NCBI RefSeq assembly: GCF_020400725.1
Contig: NZ_JAINVG010000014.1
Location: 1 to 64,000, forward strand
Source of the DNA: Streptomyces sp. NK15101
GTDB lineage: Bacteria > Actinomycetota > Actinomycetes > Streptomycetales > Streptomycetaceae
Direction: 5' to 3'
DNA length: 64,000 nt
Position 1 is the stretch's first letter. Each line of letters opens with the position of its first letter. Below are positions 8,225 through 16,300 of the stretch, in pieces. The position numbers and the translations under genes are program-made. Below the pieces are notes generated by a model that made no database searches, had not been told where the DNA came from, and was given only the letters and a program-made list of their open reading frames with translations.

Positions 8225-8262
8225 ATCCTACGGCGCGGTAGCCAGGGGGCCGCCCGTAGGAT
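8225..8262. promoter_or_regulatory. Divergent promoter with inverted -10 boxes
   Basis: ATCCTACGG (8225-8233) and CCGTAGGAT (8254-8262) are a perfect 9-bp inverted repeat. Each arm contains TAGGAT, a good Streptomyces -10 box, pointing toward the flavoprotein (minus) and the dipeptidase (plus). Confidence 0.5.
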
Positions 8263-8341
8263 CGACGGTGCGTTCGCCCTACCACGACATACGGCGGACG
8301 CTTCCTTACGTCGTAACGTCGCACCCATCAGGAGCGTGCCC

Positions 8342-9706
8342 ATGACCTCGAATCCGATCGCCGAGACCGTCCGGTCGCTGATGCCCCGGGCCAAGGCCGA
8401 ACTCACGGAGCTGGTCGCGTTCGAGTCGGTGGCGGACGAGGCCGTGGCGCCCCGCAGCGAGTGCGAGGCCGCGGCGAACTGGGTCGCGGACGCCCTGCGC
8501 GCCGAGGACTTCGAGGACGTGGCGCTGCTCGACACCCCGGACGGCTCGCAGTCCGTGTACGGCGTCCTGCCCGGCCCGGCCGGCGCGCCGACCGTCCTCC
8601 TGTACGCCCACTACGACGTGCAGCCGAAGCTGGACGAGTCCGTCTGGCTCTCCCCGCCGTTCGAGCTGACCGAGCGGGACGGCCGCTGGTACGGGCGCGG
8701 CACCGCCGACTGCAAGGGCGGCTTCATCATGCACCTGCTCGCGCTGCGCGCCCTCAAGGCGAACGGCGGCGTGCCGGTGACGGTCAAGGTCATCGTCGAG
8801 GGCTCGGAGGAGCAGGGCACCGGCGGTCTGGAGCGGTACGCGGAGCAGCACCCCGAGCTCCTCGCGGCCGACGCCATCGTGATCGGCGACGCGGGCAACT
8901 TCCGCGTGGGCCTGCCGACCGTGACCGCGACCCTGCGCGGCATGACGATGATCCGGGTCACGATCGACACCCTGGAGGGCAACCTGCACTCCGGCCAGTT
9001 CGGCGGTGCCGCGCCCGACGCGCTGGCCGCGCTGATCCGCGTCCTGGACTCGCTGCGGGGCCCGGACGGCTCCACCGTCATCGACGGCCTCGCGGGCGAC
9101 CAGGTGTGGGAGGGCCTCCAGTACCCGGAGGAGGACTTCCGTCAGGACGCCAAGGTGCTGACGGGCGTGTCCCTGCCGGGCTCCGGCACGGTCGCCGACC
9201 GGATCTGGGCGCGCCCGGCGGTCACGGTCATCGGCATCGACGCCCACCCGGTGGCCGGCGCGACCCCGTCGGTCCCGAAGTCGGCGCGCGCGCAGATCAG
9301 CCTGCGGGTGCCGCCGGGCGAGGACGCGGCCGAGGTGACGAAGCTGCTCTTCGCGCACATCGAGAAGCACACGCCGTGGGACGCCCGGGTGTCCCTGGAG
9401 CAGGTCGGCCAGGGCCAGCCGTTCCAGGCGGACACCTCGAGCCCGGCGTACGCGTCGATGGCCGAGGCGATGCGGATCGCGTACCCCGGCGAGGAGATGC
9501 AGACGGCGGGCATGGGCGGCTCGATCCCGCTGTGCAACACGCTGGCCTCGCTCTACCCGGAGTCGGAGATCCTGCTGATCGGTCTGAGCGAGCCGGAGGC
9601 GCAGATCCACGCGCCGAACGAGTCCGTCTCGCCGGAGGAGCTGGAGCGGCTCTCGGTGGCCGAGGCGCACTTCCTCGTCAACTACGCGCGCTCGAAGCAG
9701 GTCTGA
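8342..9706 (+). CDS. M20 family dipeptidase
   Basis: 454 residues of the M20/ArgE/DapE metallopeptidase family. Zinc site pieces are in order: LLYAHYDVQP (His and catalytic Asp), YGRGTADCKGGF (bridging Asp), IVEGSEEQG (catalytic and ligand Glu) and a C-terminal QIHAPNES (His). The lid domain spans about 190-320, including NLHSGQFGG. ATG 8342 follows AGGAG by 8 bases; the GTG at 8336 is too close to the ribosome site. This carnosine-dipeptidase-like group cleaves dipeptides in the cytosol. Confidence 0.93.
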   Translation: MTSNPIAETVRSLMPRAKAELTELVAFESVADEAVAPRSECEAAANWVADALRAEDFEDVALLDTPDGSQSVYGVLPGPAGAPTVLLYAHYDVQPKLDESVWLSPPFELTERDGRWYGRGTADCKGGFIMHLLALRALKANGGVPVTVKVIVEGSEEQGTGGLERYAEQHPELLAADAIVIGDAGNFRVGLPTVTATLRGMTMIRVTIDTLEGNLHSGQFGGAAPDALAALIRVLDSLRGPDGSTVIDGLAGDQVWEGLQYPEEDFRQDAKVLTGVSLPGSGTVADRIWARPAVTVIGIDAHPVAGATPSVPKSARAQISLRVPPGEDAAEVTKLLFAHIEKHTPWDARVSLEQVGQGQPFQADTSSPAYASMAEAMRIAYPGEEMQTAGMGGSIPLCNTLASLYPESEILLIGLSEPEAQIHAPNESVSPEELERLSVAEAHFLVNYARSKQV

Positions 9707-9803
9707 CGGCAGGTCCGACACCTGATCGGGTTCAGCGCTCGGCGAAGCTCGCCGAGAGCGTAGAAGCACACGGCGGACCTGCGCGGATGCGTAGGTTCGC
9801 CGT

Positions 9804-10505
9804 ATGGCTTCCATCGAACTCGGCAGGATCACCCCGCGACTCCACCTCCTCGACTTCTCCATCGGCCAGGCGTACCTGTGGCAGGACGAGGAGGAACTGA
9901 CCCTGATCGACGCCGGCTGGGCCGGCACGGCGGACGGCACCGCCGCGGCGATACGGTCGGCCGGCCTGGATCCGGACCGGCTGCGCCGGATCGTGCTGAC
10001 CCACTGCCACCGGGACCACGTGGGCTCGGCCCAGGAGCTCGCGGACCGGCACGGGGCCGAGATCCTCGCGCACCGGCTGGACGCGCCGGTGATCAGGGGC
10101 GAGGCGCCGGTCCCGGAGCCCGACCTCCTGGACTGGGAGCGTCCGATCTTCGAGCACGGCCTGACCTCGCCGGAGGCGCCGCCGACCCGGGTGGACCGGG
10201 AGGTCGAGGACGGCGAGGAGCTGGGCTTCGGCGACGGCGCCGTGGTCGTCCACGCCCCGGGCCACACCCCCGGCTCGATCGCCGTCCACCTCCCGCGCCA
10301 CGGCGTGCTGTTCACCGGGGACACGGTGGCCTCGGTGCCGGACGTCATGTTCGGCGTCCTCCACGTCGACCGCGCCCTCGCCCTGGACTCGATGCGGGCC
10401 CTCGCGAAGCTCGCGCCCTCGGTGCTGTGCTGCGGGCACGGAGCACCGGTGACGACGGACACGGCGGAGCGGCTGACGGCGGCCGCCGCGGCGGCCCGGG
10501 CGTAG
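9804..10505 (+). CDS. MBL-fold metallo-hydrolase
   Basis: 233 residues. The metal-binding motif is VLTHCHRDHVGS (HxHxDH type with Cys in the variable position), with the next ligands in VVHAPGHTPGSIAVHL and LFTGDTVASV, and a last His in CCGHG. This is a single-domain, glyoxalase II-like cytosolic hydrolase. It follows the dipeptidase in the same direction after about 100 bases. The natural substrate, a thioester or a lactone, is not evident. Confidence 0.9.
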   Translation: MASIELGRITPRLHLLDFSIGQAYLWQDEEELTLIDAGWAGTADGTAAAIRSAGLDPDRLRRIVLTHCHRDHVGSAQELADRHGAEILAHRLDAPVIRGEAPVPEPDLLDWERPIFEHGLTSPEAPPTRVDREVEDGEELGFGDGAVVVHAPGHTPGSIAVHLPRHGVLFTGDTVASVPDVMFGVLHVDRALALDSMRALAKLAPSVLCCGHGAPVTTDTAERLTAAAAAARA

Positions 10506-10531
10506 GCCGGGACTCGGCCCGCCGGGTCGAC

Positions 10532-11566
10532 TCAGCCCACCGGGTCGCCCGCCTCCAGGTTGAGGACCGTGCCGCGTTCGCGGGCGCGCAGGGCCCAGTG
10601 CAGGCGGCGGTAGCGGACGGGGGGCAGCAGCTCGGCGGCCTCCTCCTCGGTGACGAACCGCCAGTCGCGGAGTTCGGCGCCGGGGAGGTGGAGGCGCTCG
10701 GTGTCGGCGGTGCGGAGCGTTCCGCCGTCGAAGAGGAGGCGCAGGCCGCCGTAGCCGGGAGGCTTCGGGCGTTCCCAGTCGACGAGCAGCAGACGGGGCA
10801 CGGCGTCCAGTTCGAGGCCGATCTCCTCGGCGACCTCCCGCATGCCGGCCCGGGCCGGGGGTTCGCCGGGCTCGACGACGCCGCCGGGGAACTCCCAGCC
10901 GGGCTTGTAGGTGGGGTCGACGAGGAGGAACCGGTCCTGCTCGTCGAAGAGCAGGACGCCGGCGGCGAGGGTCTCGCCGGTCGGCTCGGGTGTCTGGACG
11001 ATGCCGCAGGGCGCGATCCGGTCGGCCCGGACCGCGTCGGCGACGGCCCGGGCGGTCTCGGCCGCGGTGAGGGCCGAGTTGTCGAGGGTGTACGCGTCGT
11101 CGGCGAGCCAGTCGAGGGCGGCGCGGTACGGCGGGATGTGCGCGTGGCACCACTCCCTGACGCGGGCGTCCACCTCGGGGTCGCCGTACTCCGCCCGGTT
11201 GTCGATCCGCTGCCGCAGGATCGTTTCCTCCGGGGCGAGCAGCACATGGCGCACGTCGATGCGGCGGGCGGCGAGCCCACCGAAGATCTCGTCCCGGTAT
11301 TCCTGGCGCAGCAGGGTCATCGGAACGACCAGGACGCCGCCGACCTCGGCGAGCAGGGCGGCGGCGGTGTCGACGACCAGGCGCCGCCAGATCGGCAGGT
11401 CCTGGTAGTCCTCGACCTCGGCGAGCCGCTTGGCCGGCAGCAGCCGGCGCAGTCCCCCGCCCGTGACCTCGGGGTCGTACAGGGTGCTGTTCGGGATCAG
11501 ATCGACCAGCTCGCGCGCGGTGCTGGACTTTCCCGCGCCGAAACCACCGTTGATCCAGACGATCAC
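10532..11566 (-). CDS. P-loop ATPase/kinase fused to a Nudix hydrolase
   Basis: 344 residues with two domains. Residues 1-175 form a P-loop kinase-like NTPase with Walker A GGFGAGKSS at 7-15 and a hydrophobic Walker-B-like strand GGVLVVPMTLL, resembling zeta-toxin and shikimate-kinase-type AAA proteins. Residues about 195-335 form a Nudix hydrolase whose box starts GGVVEPGEPPARAG and ends REVAEEIGLEL, matching GX5EX7REUXEEXGU. The GTG start has GAGGGGG 4 bases upstream. The ATPase could phosphorylate a nucleotide-like compound that the Nudix domain hydrolyses, or the pair may scavenge damaged nucleotides; this is inference. Confidence 0.88.
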   Translation of the reverse strand: MIVWINGGFGAGKSSTARELVDLIPNSTLYDPEVTGGGLRRLLPAKRLAEVEDYQDLPIWRRLVVDTAAALLAEVGGVLVVPMTLLRQEYRDEIFGGLAARRIDVRHVLLAPEETILRQRIDNRAEYGDPEVDARVREWCHAHIPPYRAALDWLADDAYTLDNSALTAAETARAVADAVRADRIAPCGIVQTPEPTGETLAAGVLLFDEQDRFLLVDPTYKPGWEFPGGVVEPGEPPARAGMREVAEEIGLELDAVPRLLLVDWERPKPPGYGGLRLLFDGGTLRTADTERLHLPGAELRDWRFVTEEEAAELLPPVRYRRLHWALRARERGTVLNLEAGDPVG

Positions 11567-11702
11567 GTTTCCCCCTCATCGGTAGCCCCCAGTGGCTTGC
11601 CCGCAACACCCTGCCACGGAAACCACGAACACATGTCTCGGCATGTGCGTGACACTTCCGGGCGGCTCTCGTTGAGAACGGCGAGCACGAGGGGGTGCGG
11701 AG

Positions 11703-11885
11703 ATGAGCAGTCGTACGGTTCTCGAACGGTTTCCGGCCGGCGGCCCGCGGGGCAGCTGGCCGGCGGAGGAGTTCGCCGGCGCGCGGCGCGAGGAAGGGGT
11801 GCCGGCCCGAGTGGTGATGGACCTGGAGTCCGACGCGTTCCTGGTGGTCGTCGAACAGCGGGCGCCGGAGCGGGTACGGGAGTGA
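11703..11885 (+). CDS. Small protein of unknown function, 60 residues
   Basis: A short ORF starting at ATG 11703 with GGGGGTGCGGAG upstream. Charged residues dominate (SRTVLERFPAGGPRGSW, then PARVVMDLESDAFLVVV). No transmembrane segment, signal or cysteine is present. The DLESDAFLVVV strand suggests a small folded beta element. It sits alone between divergent or convergent neighbours (Nudix gene and ROK kinase). Its conservation was not tested, and function is not assigned. Confidence 0.55.
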   Translation: MSSRTVLERFPAGGPRGSWPAEEFAGARREEGVPARVVMDLESDAFLVVVEQRAPERVRE

Positions 11886-11905
11886 GTCCTGTACGGAGAT
11901 GAGCG

Positions 11906-11939
11906 GGGCACGGGAGCGGGCCGGGCACGGGAGCGGGCC
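11906..11939. repeat. 17-bp tandem duplication
   Basis: GGGCACGGGAGCGGGCC occurs twice head to tail (11906-11922, 11923-11939), in the noncoding stretch between the 60-residue ORF and the ROK kinase stop. Confidence 0.85.
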
Positions 11940-11964
11940 GGTCCCCGGTGAAGGGCGCCCGGGA

Positions 11965-12912
11965 TCAGGAGGCCGGGTGGGCCATCGCTGCCGCGGCCGC
12001 GCCGAGGAGGCCCGCGTCCGTGCCCGTGACGGCGGGGACGACCGTCAGGTTCCGGACGAAGGAGAGCGTGGCGTAGGTGCGGAGGCTGCGCCGGAGCGGG
12101 GCGAAGAGGACCTCGCCGGCGCCCGCCACCCCGCCGCCGACGACCGCGACGTCGATCTCGACGAGAGCCGCGGTGGCGGCGATGCCCGCCGCGAGCGCCT
12201 GGGCCGCGCGCTCGAACGAGGCGACGGCGACCGGGTCCCCGGCGTGTGCGGCCGCGGCCACCGCGGCGGCGGAGGCGTCGCCGTCCGGGCCCGGCCGCCA
12301 GCCGTTCTCCAGGGCGCGGCGGGCGAGGTGCGGGCCGCTGGCGAGGCGCTCGACGCAGCCGCGCCCGCCGCACGCGCAGGGCTCGCCGTCGAGGTCCACC
12401 GGGATGTGGCCGATGTGACCGGCGTTGCCGGTGGGGCCGGAGTGGACCCGGCCGTCGAGCACGAGGCCGCCGCCGACGCCCGTGGAGACCACGAGGCAGA
12501 GGGCATGGGAATGGCCCCGGGCGGCTCCGAGCCAGTGCTCGGCGGCCGTCATGGCGACGCCGTCGCCGACGAGGGTGACCGGCCGGCCGGCCGTGATCCG
12601 GCGGACCTCCTCGACGAGCGGGTAGTCGCGCCAGCCGGGCACGTTCACGGGGCTGACGGTCCCGCGGGAGGCGTCGACCGGGCCCGCGCTGCCGATGCCG
12701 ACGGCCCCGGCGGACTCCCACAGCGGGGAGTCCGCGAGGTCGGCGAGCACCGCCTCGACCGCCGCCATCACCGTCTCGCCGTCCTCACGCGCGGGCGTGG
12801 GCCGCTGGGAGCGGAGGCGGATGCGGCCCTCCCCGTCGACCAGCGCGCCGGCGATCTTGGTGCCCCCGACGTCGAGGGCGGCGACGAGGCCCGTGGCGGG
12901 GTCGGTGTCCAT
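11965..12912 (-). CDS. ROK-family sugar kinase
   Basis: 315 residues. The N-terminal ATPase motif AALDVGGTKIAGALVDG is the ROK phosphate-1 loop. It also has the ROK signature around VVSTGVGGGLVLDG, GHIGHIPVDLDG and the zinc motif CACGGRGCVERLASG. There is no DNA-binding domain, so this is an enzyme (glucokinase, mannokinase or N-acetyl sugar kinase type) and not a regulator. ATG 12912 opens the family's first strand. It is divergent from a LacI regulator across a 12-bp palindrome, so its sugar probably induces it. Confidence 0.88.
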   Translation of the reverse strand: MDTDPATGLVAALDVGGTKIAGALVDGEGRIRLRSQRPTPAREDGETVMAAVEAVLADLADSPLWESAGAVGIGSAGPVDASRGTVSPVNVPGWRDYPLVEEVRRITAGRPVTLVGDGVAMTAAEHWLGAARGHSHALCLVVSTGVGGGLVLDGRVHSGPTGNAGHIGHIPVDLDGEPCACGGRGCVERLASGPHLARRALENGWRPGPDGDASAAAVAAAAHAGDPVAVASFERAAQALAAGIAATAALVEIDVAVVGGGVAGAGEVLFAPLRRSLRTYATLSFVRNLTVVPAVTGTDAGLLGAAAAAMAHPAS

Positions 12913-12973
12913 GCGCGCGAAGCCTCCGTCGGCGGCGGGAGCGGGAAGTCGTTCTCTACAGTCTCCCAGGGAT

Positions 12974-12985
12974 GACAACGTTGTC
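12974..12985. promoter_or_regulatory. LacI-type operator palindrome
   Basis: GACAACGTTGTC is a perfect 12-bp palindrome with the central CG typical of LacI/GalR operators. It lies between the divergent ROK kinase and LacI genes, 62 bases before the kinase start. Confidence 0.65.
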
Positions 12986-13041
12986 CAGGGCCTATGCTCG
13001 AACCGAGATCGACTCGACACCCTCCGGAGGAACCGCGCACC

Positions 13042-14073
13042 GTGGCCGACATCGCCCGCCCCGAGCCCCGCTACGGCAATCGGCCCACGATGAAGGACGT
13101 CGCCGCCCGCGCGGGCGTCGGCCTCAAGACGGTGTCCCGGGTCGTCAACGGCGAGCCGGGCGTCACCCCGGACACCGAGCGCCGGGTGCGGGAGGCCATC
13201 GAGGCGCTGGGCTTCCGCCGCAACGACAGCGCGCGCGTTCTGCGCAAGGGCCGGACGGCGACCGTCGGGCTGGTCCTGGAGGACCTCGCCGACCCCTTCT
13301 ACGGGCCGCTCAGCCGGGCGGTCGAGGAGGTGGCGCGGGAGCACGGGGCCCTGCTGTTCAACGGCTCCAGCGCCGAGGACCCGGACCGGGAGCAGGAACT
13401 GGCGCTCGCGCTGTGCGCGCGGCGCGTGGACGGACTGATCGTCATCCCGGCGGGCGGCGACCACCGTTACCTCGAGCCGGAGATCCGGGCGGGCGTCGCC
13501 ACCGTGTTCGTCGACCGCCCGGCGGGCGGGATCGACGCGGACGTCGTCCTCTCGGACAGCTTCGGCGGCGCGCGGGCCGGGGTGGCGCACCTCGTCGCGC
13601 ACGGCCACCGGCGGATCGGCTTCATCGGCGACCGGCCCCGCATCCACACCGCGAGGGAGCGGCTGCGCGGCTACCGGGCGGCGATGGAGGACGCGGGTCT
13701 CGACGTGGCCGACGCGTGGGTGTCGCTCGGCCCGACCGGCCCGGAGCGGGTGGCGGAGGCGGCCGAGGCGATGCTCTCCGGGCCGGAGCCGGTGACGGCG
13801 CTGTTCGCGGGCAACAACCGGGTGACGGTCACCGCCGTGCGGGTCCTCGCCGGCCGTGAACGCCCGGTCGCCCTCGTCGGCTTCGACGACATCGAGCTCG
13901 CCGACCTGCTGGGGATCACGGTCATCGCCCAGGACGCGGCCGCGCTCGGCCGGACGGCGGCGAAGCGGCTCTTCCGGCGGCTGGAGGGGGCCGACGAGGC
14001 GCCGGCCACGGTGGTCCTGGACACCCGCCTGATCGCCCGCGGCTCGGGCGAGATCCCGCCGGCCGAGGACTGA
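13042..14073 (+). CDS. LacI-family transcriptional regulator
   Basis: 343 residues. The helix-turn-helix near the N-terminus (about 15-60) reads TMKDVAARAGVGLKTVSRVV then NGEPGVTPDTERRVREAIE, the classic LacI signature with its hinge helix. A periplasmic-binding-protein-like effector domain follows (VGLVLEDLADPFYG, ALVGFDDIELADLL). GTG 13042 follows GGAGG by about 11 bases; the ATG at 12994 overlaps the promoter zone. It probably represses the divergent sugar kinase, and perhaps itself, through the palindrome at 12974. Confidence 0.92.
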   Translation: MADIARPEPRYGNRPTMKDVAARAGVGLKTVSRVVNGEPGVTPDTERRVREAIEALGFRRNDSARVLRKGRTATVGLVLEDLADPFYGPLSRAVEEVAREHGALLFNGSSAEDPDREQELALALCARRVDGLIVIPAGGDHRYLEPEIRAGVATVFVDRPAGGIDADVVLSDSFGGARAGVAHLVAHGHRRIGFIGDRPRIHTARERLRGYRAAMEDAGLDVADAWVSLGPTGPERVAEAAEAMLSGPEPVTALFAGNNRVTVTAVRVLAGRERPVALVGFDDIELADLLGITVIAQDAAALGRTAAKRLFRRLEGADEAPATVVLDTRLIARGSGEIPPAED

Positions 14074-14158
14074 CGCCCGCCCCGGCCCGTACACCCGCGC
14101 GGGACTCCGCGTCCCCGGCCCGTGCTCCCAGCGGGCCCGCCCCCGCCAGGAAGGCCGC

Positions 14159-14254
14159 ATGACGGTCCGGAGCCACGGCTCGGGCCGGGCCGCACGGCGG
14201 CCCGGCACCGGAATCGCCGTGGCCGCGGCCGCCGTCGGACTCCTGGCGGGGTGA
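14159..14254 (+). pseudogene. Remnant of a lipoprotein signal peptide, truncated at the lipobox
   Basis: AGGAAGG and an ATG start a 31-codon ORF. It encodes a basic stretch (RSHGSGRAARRPGTG), then a hydrophobic core IAVAAAAVGLLAG, ending in TGA. The final LLAG is exactly the lipobox before the obligatory Cys, and TGA stands where TGC/TGT would be. The downstream frame soon ends inside the convergent kinase gene, so the body of the protein is absent. Chance resemblance is possible. Confidence 0.45.
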
Positions 14255-14277
14255 CCGGCCGTCGGCCCGGCGCCCGT

Positions 14278-16224
14278 TCAGCAGATCGGGAGGCCGGGCA
14301 CGGGCCGGTCGTTGTCACCGCCCTTGATGTAGACGACGCTGAAGTACACGTTGGTGTTGCCGCTGTCGTCGTCGGTCCTGGCCCACCAGACGTTGGTCCA
14401 CTGGCCGTACGTCTCGCGGCGGCCCAGGTCGACCTGGCAGTAGAAGTAGTTCGTGCCGGCGTTCAGGATGCCCATCTCGCCGCCGTCGTGACGGTACGTC
14501 TTCTCGGTGCGCCACACCTGGCAGTCGTACTTCCCGCCGCCGCTGGGGACGCAGCCGCCGGACGCGGGGCTCGGGGACGCGCCGCCGCCCGTCGTGCCCG
14601 AACCGCCGCCGGACGTTCCGCCGGTGCTGCCGCTCGTCACCGGCGCCCCGGTCGTCCTCGACGGGGACGGGGACGCGGGAGAGGACGAGGAGGAGGACGG
14701 GGACGAGGACCGGCTCGGGCTCGCGGACGACGGCTTCTTCGCGTCCCCCTCGGAGGGCGTCGCGGACGCGGACGGGCTCTCGGTGGCGGTCGCTCCCGCC
14801 CCGGGCGCTCCCGAGTCGAGGACCCGGCCGGGCTCGGCGCCCGGGCTCGCCGGCGCCTGTCCGTCGGCCAACCGCCCCTCCTGCGGGCCGCCGTCCCGGC
14901 CGACCAGGGCGTACGTGACGCCGCCGCCGACCAGCAGGACGCCCGCGACCGCCGCGGCGACCAGGGCGCCCGAACGGTTCCGTCCGGCCCGCCCGCGCGT
15001 GGCCGAGCGCCCCGTCGGCGCGGTGGCGGCGTACGCCACGGGTCCGGACGGCACCCCGGGCATCGGCACCGGGCCGCCGGGGCCGGGCGCGCCCATGGCC
15101 GTCCCCGCGGCCGGCGGCACGGCCGGCCCGAAACCCCCGGGGCGGTGCGGTGCGGCGTCGTGCTCGGTGGGCGCCCACAGATGCGGGGCGCCGGGGGCCG
15201 GTGCGTGGGGGCCGCCGGGCCGGGCGTCCGGGGCCGCGGGCCCTTCGCCCCGGCCCGAAGGCGCCGCGCCGGGGCCCGCGGTCGGCATGCCCGGGGCGTC
15301 GACGGCCGGGGGCCACGGGCCGGCGGCCCCGGGTGCCCCGGCCGGTCCGCCCGGTGCCACGCCCTGCAGGCCCGGCGCCGCGGCGTCCCGTCCCTCCGCG
15401 ACCGCGGTCAGCAGGCGGGCGGCCGTCCGGGCGTCCGGGCGCCGGGCCGGGTCCTTGTCGAGGAGCCGGGCCAGGACCGGGGCGAGGGGCCCGGCGAGGC
15501 GGGGGGCCGGAAGGGGCTCCACCACGATGGCGTTCAGGGTCTGCCAGGTGGAGGTGCGGCGGAACGGGGAGGTGCCCTCGACGGCCGCGTACAGGGTGGC
15601 GCCGAGCGCCCAGACGTCCGAGGCGGGGCCCGGCTGCTGCCCCTGGGCGCGCTCGGGCGCCAGGTAGTCGAGCGAGCCGACGATCTCTCCGCTGCGCGTC
15701 AGATGGGTGGCGGAGCCGTCGCCGGGGTCGTCCATCGTGGCGATGCCGAAGTCGGTGAGGACGACCCGGCCCCCGCGGTCGAGGAGCACGTTGCCGGGCT
15801 TCACGTCGCGGTGGAGCACGCCCGCGTCGTGCGCGGCGGCCAGCGCCTCCAGGACGGCGGCGCCGATCTGCGCGGCCTCCCTGGGGTCGAGGGTGCCCCG
15901 TTCGCCGAGGACGCCGTCGAGGGAGGGGCCGTCGATGAGTTCCATGACGATGACCGGGCGGCCCTCGTGCTCGGTCACGTCGTGGACGGCGATGACTCCG
16001 GGATGCCGGACCCGGGCCGCCGCCCGCGCCTCGCGCTGCATCCGCAGCCTCAGGTCCTCCAGTTCGGGACCCGACGCGTCGTTGTAGGTGCGCAGTTCCT
16101 TGACGGCCACCTCACGGCCGAGGACCTCGTCGACCGCGCGCCAGACGACGCCCATGCCGCCGCGCCCGAGTTGCCGCACCGCTCTGTAGCGGCCGGCGAG
16201 CCGCTCGTACTCCCCCGATGACAC
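14278..16224 (-). CDS. Membrane Ser/Thr protein kinase with extracellular domain
   Basis: 648 residues. The kinase domain (about 10-275) has glycine loop LGRGGMGVVW, VAVKEL lysine, catalytic loop VLHRDVKPGNVLL, DFG in LTDFGIATMD and APERAQG in the P+1 region. A Pro/Ala-rich juxtamembrane linker (about 290-415) leads to a single membrane helix (ALVAAAVAGVLLVGGGVTYA). After it come a Ser/Thr/Pro-rich stalk (SSSPSSSSSSPASPSPS) and a compact C-terminal domain with four Cys (GCVPSGG..., WWARTDDDSGNTNVYF, ends VPGLPIC). The domain resembles SH3-like secreted modules and may sense wall fragments. It lacks PASTA repeats. Confidence 0.92.
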   Translation of the reverse strand: MSSGEYERLAGRYRAVRQLGRGGMGVVWRAVDEVLGREVAVKELRTYNDASGPELEDLRLRMQREARAAARVRHPGVIAVHDVTEHEGRPVIVMELIDGPSLDGVLGERGTLDPREAAQIGAAVLEALAAAHDAGVLHRDVKPGNVLLDRGGRVVLTDFGIATMDDPGDGSATHLTRSGEIVGSLDYLAPERAQGQQPGPASDVWALGATLYAAVEGTSPFRRTSTWQTLNAIVVEPLPAPRLAGPLAPVLARLLDKDPARRPDARTAARLLTAVAEGRDAAAPGLQGVAPGGPAGAPGAAGPWPPAVDAPGMPTAGPGAAPSGRGEGPAAPDARPGGPHAPAPGAPHLWAPTEHDAAPHRPGGFGPAVPPAAGTAMGAPGPGGPVPMPGVPSGPVAYAATAPTGRSATRGRAGRNRSGALVAAAVAGVLLVGGGVTYALVGRDGGPQEGRLADGQAPASPGAEPGRVLDSGAPGAGATATESPSASATPSEGDAKKPSSASPSRSSSPSSSSSSPASPSPSRTTGAPVTSGSTGGTSGGGSGTTGGGASPSPASGGCVPSGGGKYDCQVWRTEKTYRHDGGEMGILNAGTNYFYCQVDLGRRETYGQWTNVWWARTDDDSGNTNVYFSVVYIKGGDNDRPVPGLPIC

Positions 16225-16300
16225 CGATGCCCCGTTCCCTGTGGCTGCGTTGGACGCGTACAGAGTACGGGGCGGTGGCGGGCTCCCCGGGAGCGCCCGG

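Noticed and set aside
11906..11939. Target-site duplication of an insertion element
   Set aside because: The copies are directly adjacent, with no inverted ends or transposase.
12975..12984. Palindrome as a terminator of the ROK kinase
   Set aside because: It is upstream of both starts, has no loop, and fits a LacI operator better.
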